Under the pieces are notes generated by a model. That model was not told where the DNA came from and made no database searches. It worked only from the letters and a program-made list of their open reading frames with translations. This document shows positions 17,022 through 25,773 of a stretch of DNA of 50,628 nt, piece by piece. Both the position numbers and the translations under genes were made by a program. Every line of letters starts with the position of its first letter. Position 1 is the first letter of the stretch. Source of the DNA: Dehalococcoidia bacterium. Its GTDB lineage: Bacteria; Chloroflexota; Dehalococcoidia; Tepidiformales; Tepidiformaceae. The DNA lies in assembly GCA_023382755.1 (NCBI GenBank), contig JAHDWR010000002.1:13635-64262 (forward strand), read 5' to 3'.

Positions 17022-18260
17022 CTAAATCGTGTTCATCGCGTAACGGTCCGGCCGTTCGATGAGCGGTTCGTCGACCGTCACGCGGACGATCTCCTTGCCC
17101 TGGCTGTCGAACCCGATGACCGTGTCGTTGAACAGCTCCCGGGTCTTTCCACCGATATTCAGGTCGCCGGTCTTCGGCCCCTGTTCGATCTTGTAGGTGA
17201 ACACGATCTCCTGGGTGGCCCGGAAGAGCTGGAGCACTGCGAGCAATTCGCGGCTGGGGTTGGAGTACCGCTCGATGGCTGCATCGACACCCGGCCCGAA
17301 CATCTGGTGAAGGTAGTCGCGCGGTACCCACCGCGGCGGGATGTAGTAGACGTTCGGCTGCGTCCCGAATTGCGGGTACAGCGGCAGCGCGACCTTCTCG
17401 ACGTGGACCAGGTAGTAGAGCGGGTTCTGGCGGTCTTCGAGCCACTCGCCGCCATCCCCGACCTTCACCAGGCCCTGGAGCCGGATCTTCCCGATGCAGG
17501 CCGTCATGCAGCGCGTCTCCATCGGCAGCCCGTTGGTCAGCGGGTCGGTGCCCTCAACGCGCGGATAGCAGCCGATGCACTTTTCGGAAGTACGCGTGCT
17601 CGGCCGGTACATGGATTTCTTGTACGGGCATGCCTCCACGCACTTGCGGTAGCCCCGGCAGCGGTTCTGGTCGATGAGCACAATGCCGTCCTCTTCCCGC
17701 TTGTAGGCCGCGTTCCGGGGACAGGCCGCGACGCACGCGGGGTAGGTGCAGTGGTTGCAGATCCGCTGGAGGTAGAAGAACCAGCCAGAATGCTCGGGGA
17801 GGGACACCCCACCGGCGGGAAAGCGGGTCGCCGTGTCCTCGTAGATGTTCGGCGTCTTCCACTCGTCTTCGGTGGGGATGTAGCCGGTGGCCACCTTCTG
17901 GACGCCGTCCGCGGTTTCGAAGATCGTCTTGCCATCGAACTGGCCATAGGGAGCCCGCTTGGGGTCAACTGCCCCGGCATTCCACGACTGTCCACCCGGG
18001 TCGGCCTCGTCCTGGAGCTGGAGAATCTTGGTGTCCCAGTGCTGCGGATACCCGCCGTAGGGCTTGGTCTCCACGTTGTTCCACCACATCAGCTCCTGGC
18101 CGGGCGAGAACGTCCAGGTCGACTTGCAGGCCATCGTGCAGGTCTGGCACGCGATACAGCGGTTGATATTGAAGACCGCCGCGAACTGGCGTTCCTGCTT
18201 CCCGCCTTCGAAGCGGTAGTCCATCTCGCGGCCCAGTTGCCAGTTGTACACCTTAGGCAT
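17022..18260 (-). CDS. Iron-sulfur beta subunit of NarH/NxrB type
   Basis: MPKVYNWQLGREMDY, FNINRCIACQTCTMACKSTW, WWNNVETKPYGGYP, QRICNHCTYPACVAACPRNAAYKREEDGIVLIDQNRCRGYRKCVEACPYKK, SEKCIGCYPRVEG. Confidence 0.9.
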   Translation of the reverse strand: MPKVYNWQLGREMDYRFEGGKQERQFAAVFNINRCIACQTCTMACKSTWTFSPGQELMWWNNVETKPYGGYPQHWDTKILQLQDEADPGGQSWNAGAVDPKRAPYGQFDGKTIFETADGVQKVATGYIPTEDEWKTPNIYEDTATRFPAGGVSLPEHSGWFFYLQRICNHCTYPACVAACPRNAAYKREEDGIVLIDQNRCRGYRKCVEACPYKKSMYRPSTRTSEKCIGCYPRVEGTDPLTNGLPMETRCMTACIGKIRLQGLVKVGDGGEWLEDRQNPLYYLVHVEKVALPLYPQFGTQPNVYYIPPRWVPRDYLHQMFGPGVDAAIERYSNPSRELLAVLQLFRATQEIVFTYKIEQGPKTGDLNIGGKTRELFNDTVIGFDSQGKEIVRVTVDEPLIERPDRYAMNTI

Positions 18261-18528
18261 GTTGCACCTCCCCGGCCGGCTGGCCGTAGACGTCGTTGAT
18301 GAGACCCCGGACAAACGCATCGCCACGCCGCTGGAGGATCGCGTGGGTCCCCGCGAAGTAGGGCGACTGGAACAGACGCATGGTCTTCTCGCGGGGCATG
18401 CCCATCAGCGCGTACTCCTCGATGAAGCAGCGAGCCATCGTCGCGTCAGGGTCGGTGCCCGGTTCCGCCGTGTAGCGCATTCCCACAAACTCGTATGGGT
18501 CATCCGTTTCGAGGTGCTTCTCTGCCAT
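18253..18528 (-). CDS. 91-aa conserved-looking protein of unknown function between alpha and beta genes
   Basis: MAEKHLETDDPYEFVGMRYTAEPGTDPDATMARCFIEEYALMGMPREKTMRLFQSPYFAGTHAI...; 8-nt overlap with the beta gene, 1-nt gap from alpha. Confidence 0.8.
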   Translation of the reverse strand: MAEKHLETDDPYEFVGMRYTAEPGTDPDATMARCFIEEYALMGMPREKTMRLFQSPYFAGTHAILQRRGDAFVRGLINDVYGQPAGEVQHA

Positions 18529-18529
18529 C

Positions 18530-21500
18530 TCAAGCCCTCTTCACGCTGGTGAGGCTGCCGCTCAGGTAGCGCTTCATGACTGCGTCTTCGCTTCCTGGCG
18601 ACATCCCCGTCGTCCCCGGGAGCCAGACGCCCTCGCCGTTGAGTCCACCGTTCTCGGCCTTGGTGATCTTGACGAGCGTCTCTTTGGGGACGGTGTTGAT
18701 GGCGTGGTTGTCAGCCTCGCCGCCGAAAATGAACGCTTGTGCCACCTTCGCCTTGTGGAAGAGCGTGTCGGTCTGGTGCATCGGCATCGCCCAGTCTTTG
18801 GTCACGCTCTGGTGCGAGCCCCGCCGGAAGTTGGACTGGTAGCCGGTATCGGCCGAGACCGCCCGCCCGTCGGCGCGGTCCTTCGTCGCGGCGACCGTCT
18901 TCGGCGTCGAACCGAAGCCACCGTGTTTGGTCATCACCACTCCGCGCGGATAGGCCGGGTTGAACTTTACGCGCAGCATGAGCCGCGCGACCTCGTACTC
19001 CGGGTCGTCCTCTTTCCAGCCGATGTACGGCCGGTCGGCCGGGTTGGCATCCACCCACACGTAGTCGCCCTCGGCCAGTCCGAGCGTGGCCGCGTCCTCC
19101 GGGTTCATGTGGACCTGCTGGTCGCCCACGCTGGCCAGCCGCTTGTCGGCCCGGTAGGGGTCCGTGAAGTTGGTCGACCAGAGGTTCATCCAGTCTGTGA
19201 CCGACCAGGACGAGTGGACGGTGTGGCGCGTCTTCGGGGTCAGGAAGTAGAAGTTGTACCCCTGCTCCCAGAGCGGGTTCTTGGTCCTTTTCGTCTCGGC
19301 CCACGAGAGTTTGACGTTCCGCACCGTGCGGCGTTCCGGGTCCATGTCTTCCCACGGGATCCCGTAGTCATTCGGCCGGATGAGGCGGTTCGAGCTGACG
19401 ATGACATTCGGCAGGTAGGGGGTCGCCTCCGGCCCCTCGCGGTGGACGATGAAGTTCTCGCCGTAGTCGATGGCCTCAGGGATGTCGCAGTACGAGTTCA
19501 TCCGTCCCGTATCGGTGTGGAACGGCATGTTGTCGTGGACTTGCTCCCAGTACGGGATCCGGGGGTACGTCTGGAACATCATGAGCGCCGAGCCGGGCTC
19601 GCCGTACTTGCCTTCCAGCACGTCTTTGACCGTGTAGCCGCTGGTGGTCCCCGAGGAATCGAGCAGCCGCTGCATGTAGATGTCGGTCCGCCCTTCGAGG
19701 GTGAACTTCCAGTAGTCGGCAAAGCGCTTGTCGCCGGTCAGCTCGGAGAGCGCCTCGGCGACTTTCGCCATGATCATGATGTCGTCGCGTGTGTCGAACA
19801 TCGGCTTCACGCCGCCCTTCCAGATCTGGAGGAACGGGTTCTGGCACGATGCGGTGACCTCGGGCTGCTCCATTTCGAGCCACGAGTTCGCCGGGAGGAT
19901 GAAGTCCGAGTACTCGCAGGTCAGCGTCATTTCGATGTCCTGCGTGATGATCATGTCGATGCGGGGAAGCGTGTTGAACAGCACCCCGTACATCCACTTC
20001 GCGTTATTGATGATGTTGACGTTGGTCGTCCACATCACTTTCGTCGGCGAAGGCATGTGGGACTTGCCGGTGAAGATCTTCCGTCCCGCCTTCGGCGTCT
20101 CGACGATGAGCGCCTGGTCGCCGTGGTCCCAGTAAGCCGGTTCCTCGTCCTTGGTGTAGGCATGGGCGTGGATGTCCTTGCCCTTCGCAGCCGGGTCCAG
20201 GTTCATCTCGAAGGGGTCTTCGGCGATCCAGCCCTTGAAGCCGGGGCCCGTTTCCGGCGTGCCCTGGAAGAGCGCAGCCTTGTAGTTGCCTGCCCACGAG
20301 TACATGCCCGCACCGGGAACGCCAACGTTCCCCGTCAGCATCAGTGGCAGGTGCACCGCCCGGTTGTGCAGCGTCCCATGGAACCAGTGGTTGATCCCTT
20401 CGCCGACGTGGATGGCCACCGGCTTGATGGTCGCGATGTCGAGCGCGAGCCGTTCGATCATCTCGGCCGGGGAGCCGCTGATTTCGGCCGCTGACGCGAG
20501 GTCGTAGTCCTGGAGGTGTTCCCGGTACGCCTGCCAGAGCGTGAGCACCTCGACGGCCTGCCCGTTCAGGAGCGAGACGGTCCCCTTGTACTCCAGGTCC
20601 GGGTCGATGTTCTTCGCCGTCAGCTTCGCGCCCACGTCGTCCCGCGTGACAGCCTTCATCGACTTGCTCTTGGCGTCGTAGACCACGTAGTCCTGCAGCT
20701 TGGCGTACTGGTCAGCGGTCAGTCCCTGCACCTTGAAGCTCGGCCCCGCCGGGTCGAGCGAGGGCTTGTAGCCTGCGATCACGTCTCGCGGGTCGAGCCG
20801 CTTGAGCGTATCGGCGCGGATAAGGAGCGGCAGGTCGGTGAACTGCTTGACGAACGCCGCGTCGTACAGGTTTCGGTCCATCAGGATCTTCGTGATGGCG
20901 AGGAAGATCGCGGTGTCCCCGAGGCCCGGCCGGCAGGGAATCCAGTAGTCCGCCTTGGTCGCGGGCGGGCTGTACTCCGGCGTAATCGTCACGATCTTGC
21001 CGCCACGCTCCATCATCTCGATGAAGAAGTGGGCATCGGCCATCTTGTTCTCAACCAGGTTCTTGCCGACGCCAATGTGCAGCTTCGCGCTGCGCATGTC
21101 GTTGAAGTCGCAGTCCGAGTTCTGGAGGCCGGTTACGAAGGGCGTACCGGGCGCCTGGTCGCCGTGCCAGGTGTAGTTGGACCAGTTCCGGCCGCCCTTG
21201 GACTCTTCGGGCTTGACGCCGCGGACGTACACATCGAGGAGGGCCATCATGTTGGAGTTGCGGTACATGCCGTACTTCCCCATGACGCCGAGGAGGCCCA
21301 TGCCGCCGCGCATCTTGAACGTGCGCGTACCGGCTCCCCCCATCACGTCGATCATCTCCGGCTGGTAGCCTTCCGAGAGGAGCACCTGGCGGCCCTCCTC
21401 GCCCGAATACCTCCGGGCCACTGCTTCCAGGCCTTTCGCGATGTACGCGGATGCTTCGTCCCAGCTCAGCTTCGTGAACGTGTCGGTCCCGCGGGAATCG

Positions 21501-21976
21501 AACTTGTATTGCGTGCGGAGCTCGGGCGTCAGCCCCGGGAATCCGTCGTCGGCCCACTTCTTCCACCCCGCCCGCACCATGGGGCCCTTCAGCCGGTAGG
21601 GGCCGTAGACGCGCCGTGTGAGCGTGGCGCCCTTGTTACAGCCGCGCGGGTTCCAGGCATTCGTCGAGAAGTTTCCGTCCATGTCCCCGATCGCCTGGCC
21701 GTCGTAGTTCTGTTCGGTCCGCACGACGACACCGTTGCGCACGAATGCCCGGAGCCGGCAGTTGTGCGTGCAGTTCGGCGCGCAGACAAAGGTGAACGAG
21801 TCGTCGTAGGCGTACTGGTCCCGGTAGATCCGCTCCCAGCCCCGGTTGGGGTAGAACTGGAGCGGGTTGGTGATCCCCGGGGCCGACTGCAGGAAGGCCA
21901 TTTTCCGCTCGACGTAGAACGCAGTGCCGGCGGCCACGGCCGCAGTACTGACCTTGAAGAACCCTCGCCTATCCAA
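18530..21976 (-). CDS. Molybdopterin oxidoreductase alpha subunit, periplasm-facing NarG/NxrA-like (DMSO reductase type II), Tat signal, TTG start
   Basis: N-terminus DRRGFFKVSTAAVAAG (Tat-type); FVCAPNCTHNCRLRAFVRNG...WNPRGCNKG (Cx3Cx3Cx~35C); GGRNWSNYTWHGDQAPG; SNRLIRPNDYGIPWEDMDPERRTVRNVKLSW; GTG MoCo C-terminal domain. Confidence 0.88.
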   Translation of the reverse strand: MDRRGFFKVSTAAVAAGTAFYVERKMAFLQSAPGITNPLQFYPNRGWERIYRDQYAYDDSFTFVCAPNCTHNCRLRAFVRNGVVVRTEQNYDGQAIGDMDGNFSTNAWNPRGCNKGATLTRRVYGPYRLKGPMVRAGWKKWADDGFPGLTPELRTQYKFDSRGTDTFTKLSWDEASAYIAKGLEAVARRYSGEEGRQVLLSEGYQPEMIDVMGGAGTRTFKMRGGMGLLGVMGKYGMYRNSNMMALLDVYVRGVKPEESKGGRNWSNYTWHGDQAPGTPFVTGLQNSDCDFNDMRSAKLHIGVGKNLVENKMADAHFFIEMMERGGKIVTITPEYSPPATKADYWIPCRPGLGDTAIFLAITKILMDRNLYDAAFVKQFTDLPLLIRADTLKRLDPRDVIAGYKPSLDPAGPSFKVQGLTADQYAKLQDYVVYDAKSKSMKAVTRDDVGAKLTAKNIDPDLEYKGTVSLLNGQAVEVLTLWQAYREHLQDYDLASAAEISGSPAEMIERLALDIATIKPVAIHVGEGINHWFHGTLHNRAVHLPLMLTGNVGVPGAGMYSWAGNYKAALFQGTPETGPGFKGWIAEDPFEMNLDPAAKGKDIHAHAYTKDEEPAYWDHGDQALIVETPKAGRKIFTGKSHMPSPTKVMWTTNVNIINNAKWMYGVLFNTLPRIDMIITQDIEMTLTCEYSDFILPANSWLEMEQPEVTASCQNPFLQIWKGGVKPMFDTRDDIMIMAKVAEALSELTGDKRFADYWKFTLEGRTDIYMQRLLDSSGTTSGYTVKDVLEGKYGEPGSALMMFQTYPRIPYWEQVHDNMPFHTDTGRMNSYCDIPEAIDYGENFIVHREGPEATPYLPNVIVSSNRLIRPNDYGIPWEDMDPERRTVRNVKLSWAETKRTKNPLWEQGYNFYFLTPKTRHTVHSSWSVTDWMNLWSTNFTDPYRADKRLASVGDQQVHMNPEDAATLGLAEGDYVWVDANPADRPYIGWKEDDPEYEVARLMLRVKFNPAYPRGVVMTKHGGFGSTPKTVAATKDRADGRAVSADTGYQSNFRRGSHQSVTKDWAMPMHQTDTLFHKAKVAQAFIFGGEADNHAINTVPKETLVKITKAENGGLNGEGVWLPGTTGMSPGSEDAVMKRYLSGSLTSVKRA

Positions 21977-22227
21977 TTCCAGGCCTCCTTGCTGACGATC
22001 TGTGGTTGCCCTGTGAGGGGCTGTGCAGCCTGGCTCCACGGCCGGGCGAAATGCTCGAAAGGGGGAATCCGCCGGAAGGGCAGAGGGTTGTCCGAATCCC
22101 CGGGTGCGGCGAAGGACCCATCGGCGCGAAACGAAGGGCCGGCTGGCCGTTTCGCGTTAGGACAGTTCTTTGCGCAGGCGACCTTGCCATTTGGGAGCTA
22201 CAGTGCTCCGCTCCCAGTCCAGGAGAA

Positions 22228-22243
22228 TGTGACATTCGTCACG
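22228..22243. promoter_or_regulatory. CRP-type palindrome TGTGA-CATTCG-TCACG between the divergent NxrA-like and crp-like genes
   Basis: Inverted repeat GTGAC-N4-GTCAC; 53 nt upstream of the regulator ATG (22296). Confidence 0.6.
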
Positions 22244-22295
22244 AGCGAGGGGGGCGAGTGGAGCCCGATGCGTGAATTGGCCCATACTTGCGTCC

Positions 22296-22979
22296 ATGCC
22301 CTCCGTGACGCCCGAACTCGTCCTCGGCATACCGCACCTCTCGATGCTGCCGCCCGCCGAAGCCGAGCGCTTCGCCCGCGAGCTCATCGTCCGCCGCTAC
22401 GCATCCCGCGAGTTCGTCGCCGTCGAGGGCGAACCCTGCCGTGGCTTTTTCGTCCTGCTCTCCGGGCGTGCCCGCATCTTCCGCTCCGGCGCCGACGGCC
22501 GCGAGCAGATCCTCCGCCTCCTGGCGCCCGGCGATACGTTCGGCGAAGTGCCCGTGTTCGATGGCGGCCCGAACCCCGCGACGGTCGAGGCGCTGGATAC
22601 ATGCGATGTCGCCCTGGTTCCGTCGGCCGCCTTCCGCCTCATCGTGGCCCGCTACCCGGAAGTCGCCGCCGCGCTCCTCGAACATTTCGCGCGGCGCCTC
22701 CGCTCGTTCACCGAGCTCGTCGAGCAGATTAGCCTCCAGACCGTCCAGCAGCGGATAGCCCGCTACCTTTACATGACTGCCCGCGAAGAGGGGGTCGATT
22801 CGCCCGACGGGCTCGTGGTGCCCCGGACCATCACCCAGCAGGACCTCGCCGCCCTCGTCGGAAGCGTCCGCGAGGTGGTCAGCCGCACCATGCGGGTGAT
22901 GGAGGAGGACGGAGTCGTGGAAATCCGGCGCAAGGAGATCCTGGTCCGGGATATTGGCGCCCTCCGGGCCCTTATCTAG
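22296..22979 (+). CDS. Crp/Fnr-family transcriptional regulator
   Basis: cNMP-binding-like GRARIFRSGADGREQILRLLAPGDTFGEVPVFDGG and wHTH TQQDLAALVGSVREVVSRTMRVMEEDGVVEIRRKEI; no FNR-type N-terminal Cys cluster. Confidence 0.92.
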   Translation: MPSVTPELVLGIPHLSMLPPAEAERFARELIVRRYASREFVAVEGEPCRGFFVLLSGRARIFRSGADGREQILRLLAPGDTFGEVPVFDGGPNPATVEALDTCDVALVPSAAFRLIVARYPEVAAALLEHFARRLRSFTELVEQISLQTVQQRIARYLYMTAREEGVDSPDGLVVPRTITQQDLAALVGSVREVVSRTMRVMEEDGVVEIRRKEILVRDIGALRALI

Positions 22980-23274
22980 GGACGAGTCCCAGCCGCTGCA
23001 GCGCCGCCATGTCCGCCATGCGGACGTCCCAGGGCGGGTCGAACACCATCTCGACGCTGGTGGTCCCGTCTCTTTCGCCGTATTCCAAGACCGATTCGAC
23101 CATGCCCACCAGCGCTTCGCCCATCGGGCACTGGGGCGAGGTCGTGGTCATGGCCACGCGCACGTCCTCGCCCTCGACCTCGATCCGATAGACGAGGCCC
23201 AGCGAGACGATATCGATCCCCAGTTCTGGATCGATGACATGGCGGAGCATGCGTTCCACATCTTTCGTGTTCAT
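22972..23274 (-). CDS. DUF59/MIP18 (PaaD/SufT-like) metal-sulfur cluster assembly protein
   Basis: MNTKDVERMLRHVIDPELGIDIVSLGLVYRIEVEGEDVRVAMTTTSPQCPMGEAL: classic DUF59. Confidence 0.9.
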   Translation of the reverse strand: MNTKDVERMLRHVIDPELGIDIVSLGLVYRIEVEGEDVRVAMTTTSPQCPMGEALVGMVESVLEYGERDGTTSVEMVFDPPWDVRMADMAALQRLGLVPR

Positions 23275-24584
23275 CGGGTTGCCACCTCTCCGGGCCCCAC
23301 AGGGCGTGGTGTGGGTGCGTGTGGGGCGAGGACGATGTGCGCGAGCGAGGCCAGATGCAGAGCCGCGCCACCCGCGAGCAGCACCCCTCCCGTCCGCAGG
23401 ATGTCCAGCTCTCCGAGCAGTGCGCCGGCGGCTGCAACCGCGGTCGCGGCACTGTGGATAGCCAGTGTCGCCCGGGCGACTCCCTCGCTATAGATATCCG
23501 CCACCACCGGTACCGGCCGGATGCCGGCGAATTGCCGGTAGCGGTGGTACCACACGAGGAAGGGAAGGATCTTGTAGCTGTTGCCGATGAGCATGACGCC
23601 CGCCCAGCCGGAAATGCCCGTGATCCCGTAGGCGAGGAGGATCCGGGCCGGCTCGCCGCCCGGGCTGACCGGCTCGCCGACCGCCGCGAGCATCCCCAAC
23701 ACGATCGCCACCGCCAGGAAACCGAGCGCCACGAACGTTGCTCTCCCCTGCACATCCAGCGTCCGGCGCGACCGCGCCAGCATCAGCCGCAGCATTTCGA
23801 CCCCCCAGAGGGCGGGCCCCGCGGTCATCGCCACGGCAACCGTCACGCGGACCCAGGGCCCGGGGTCTGTCATAAGGATCAGCGCGCCTGCGACGATGGC
23901 CGAGCTGGTGAACGCCAGGATGTGGCCGCCGGCAACCGGATATTTGCGCTGGACGACGTTGAACATCGGCACCAGCTGGTAGGCGACACCCATCACGGTG
24001 AGTCCCAGCCATCCGAGCAAGCCAAGGTGTGCATGGCCCGCGAGCCGGCCCATGGTCACCGGGAACCAGAGGTGTTCGAGCGCACCCACCCAGGTGATAC
24101 CGAAGCCGGCCGCCAGCGCCACGAACCCGAGCGAGGCAGCCAGGTAGCGGCTCGGCAGGGTCCCGCGCCACGGAGACCCCACGGCGGGCACGGCATTGAT
24201 CAGGAAGAGCACAAACGAGGCGACGAGGCCCACGCCCGCCACCGACATCAGCACCACATCCCATCGCCAGATGGCCCAGACGAACGTGGGCACCGCCGCG
24301 GCGTGGACGGCGAAGTGGATGCGGGCCAGCCGCGTCGAGATGAGCCGGCCTCCGAGCACCGCCGGTCCAAGCTGGTAGATCGCGCCGAAAATGGCCGTGG
24401 TCAGCCATCCGATGACGGCCGCGTGCGTGGCTGCCACCGTGCGCGGAGCGTTGATCGCCAACAGCGTATCGCCGTTCGAAAACGCCAGGATGAGCCCTGC
24501 TGCCAGCAGCCCAGCGGGCGCCGCGAGAAAGAACGGGGCGACGAGGCCAAGCGCGGGCCCCCGCCCCGGCGCCGCGATCGTCAT
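23271..24584 (-). CDS. 12-TM haem-copper-oxidase subunit I / NnrS-like integral membrane protein
   Basis: HAAVIGWLTTAIFGAIYQLGP and HLGLLGWLGLTVMGVAYQLVPMF His-containing helices; 437 aa almost entirely hydrophobic; flanked by DUF59 and DUF2249 genes. Confidence 0.65.
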   Translation of the reverse strand: MTIAAPGRGPALGLVAPFFLAAPAGLLAAGLILAFSNGDTLLAINAPRTVAATHAAVIGWLTTAIFGAIYQLGPAVLGGRLISTRLARIHFAVHAAAVPTFVWAIWRWDVVLMSVAGVGLVASFVLFLINAVPAVGSPWRGTLPSRYLAASLGFVALAAGFGITWVGALEHLWFPVTMGRLAGHAHLGLLGWLGLTVMGVAYQLVPMFNVVQRKYPVAGGHILAFTSSAIVAGALILMTDPGPWVRVTVAVAMTAGPALWGVEMLRLMLARSRRTLDVQGRATFVALGFLAVAIVLGMLAAVGEPVSPGGEPARILLAYGITGISGWAGVMLIGNSYKILPFLVWYHRYRQFAGIRPVPVVADIYSEGVARATLAIHSAATAVAAAGALLGELDILRTGGVLLAGGAALHLASLAHIVLAPHAPTPRPVGPGEVATR

Positions 24585-24802
24585 GCGCTCGCCCTCCGGA
24601 CGGTGAGCACGTAGGCGTCGTCACTGCCGTCGAACTCCCAGGCGAACCCGCGGCGCTCAAGTTCCGGATACAGGAGGTGCGGCTCGCGGTCCATGAGCGC
24701 GACGACCTCGTCGTCCGCGCCCAGTCCGCCAAGCGCGGCGAGGATCCGGACCATCGGCTCAGGCGGCTGCAGCCCGCGGTTGTCGATTTGTATCGTGGCC
24801 AT
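24581..24802 (-). CDS. DUF2249 domain protein
   Basis: MATIQIDNRGLQPPEPMVRILAALGGLGADDEVVALMDREPHLLYPELERRGFAWEF. Confidence 0.8.
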   Translation of the reverse strand: MATIQIDNRGLQPPEPMVRILAALGGLGADDEVVALMDREPHLLYPELERRGFAWEFDGSDDAYVLTVRRASA

Positions 24803-24834
24803 GTGCCGACCATACTGGCATTAACTCGGCGGAC

Positions 24835-24850
24835 TGCGACAAAAGTCACG
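24835..24850. promoter_or_regulatory. Candidate CRP-type site TGCGA-CAAAAG-TCACG
   Basis: Matches the TGyGAC-N4-GTCACr pattern of the two stronger sites with one half-site substitution; 33 nt upstream of the DUF2249 start codon. Confidence 0.4.
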
Positions 24851-25074
24851 TCGCCGGGGAACTTCCACCGGAAACGCCTGCGCGGCCACGATGGGGACCG
24901 GGGCACCGCGTCGGAGAACGGCATCTCGGGAGCAGCCACAGCCCGCATGGCCACAGGTTCCGCCAAGTGCCCGTCGCTTTGGGGACCGGCCGGTCCTTCT
25001 TTGTCTCAAGTCCCCTGCGGAAACTGAGAAGAGTTTGACTGCGGCCGTGAGGCCAGTCACCCTCTCTTTGGGCT

Positions 25075-25090
25075 TGTGATTAATGTCACA
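25075..25090. promoter_or_regulatory. Perfect CRP-consensus palindrome TGTGA-TTAATG-TCACA upstream of the nos operon
   Basis: Read directly; about 120 nt upstream of the cupredoxin start (25210). Confidence 0.7.
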
Positions 25091-25209
25091 GTCCGGTCCC
25101 GGACCCCGGCAGAGACTGGGGTTAAGAACGCGTCAAGCGCTACGCGAGAGTGCCCAACATCCCTCGCGGGGCGACTGAACACAAAGCACACAGGGAGAAC
25201 CACAGAACC

Positions 25210-25671
25210 ATGAAGCTCACACATTGGAAGAAGGCCCTGCTCGTTGGCGTGGCGGGCCTTCTGCTCGTCCCCTTCGCCGCGGCCTGTGGCGGAGACGACG
25301 ATGAGGGCGGCTCGACCATCACTCCTGGCGCGACGGCGACCAAGGGGAGCGACGACGGCGATAACGGCGACGACAACGGCGGCGAAGAACGCGAGATCGA
25401 AGTCGTCATGACCGACAATGTCTTCACGCCCAAGGAAATCAAGGTCCCCGTGAACACGAAGATCAAGTTCACGGCCGCCAATAAGGGCACGGCCATCCAC
25501 AACATGCACATCTTGAGCAAGGACGCCGAAGGCAAGGACTTCAGCAGCGAACTGCTGGTGAATGCCGGCAAGAGCAGCACCTTCGAGGCCAAGTTCACCA
25601 AGAAGGGTGTCGTCAACTTCCAGTGCGACTATCACCTGCCGGAGATGGCCGGGAAGATCGTCGTCGAGTAA
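25210..25671 (+). CDS. Cupredoxin (type-1 copper) lipoprotein, candidate electron donor to NosZ
   Basis: Signal/lipobox LLVPFAAACG, acidic linker, type-1 Cu motif IHNMH...FQCDYHLPEM (C-x2-H-x3-M). Confidence 0.85.
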   Translation: MKLTHWKKALLVGVAGLLLVPFAAACGGDDDEGGSTITPGATATKGSDDGDNGDDNGGEEREIEVVMTDNVFTPKEIKVPVNTKIKFTAANKGTAIHNMHILSKDAEGKDFSSELLVNAGKSSTFEAKFTKKGVVNFQCDYHLPEMAGKIVVE

Positions 25672-25725
25672 CGCGCCAACCAGGGGAAAACGCGTGGCGC
25701 CCGCGTTTATGACAGGCGCTGAACC

Positions 25726-25751
25726 GCCGGGGCCTGGGGAAGGGCCCCGGC
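25726..25751 (+). other. Intercistronic hairpin (GCCGGGGCC-8 nt-GGCCCCGGC) upstream of nosZ; a second hairpin AAACGCG-7 nt-CGCGTTT lies at 25688-25708
   Basis: Read directly from the 25672-25773 gap. Confidence 0.65.
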
Positions 25752-25773
25752 AGGGAAAAGGAGAGAGAATCCC

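Noticed and set aside
22006-22275. 89-aa plus ORF (and overlapping minus ORFs) in the alpha/crp intergenic region
   Set aside because: Several overlapping frames are open in GC-rich DNA, with no convincing composition; better explained as the divergent promoter region holding the CRP-type palindrome.
20516-22732. 738-aa plus-strand ORF spanning the intergenic region and part of the Crp-like gene
   Set aside because: Antisense of the NxrA-like gene and out of frame with the real regulator ORF.
24821-25079. Short ORFs on both strands in the 24.8-25.2 kb gap
   Set aside because: Arg/Pro-rich, overlapping the palindromes; region is more simply the bidirectional regulatory region for DUF2249 and nos operons.
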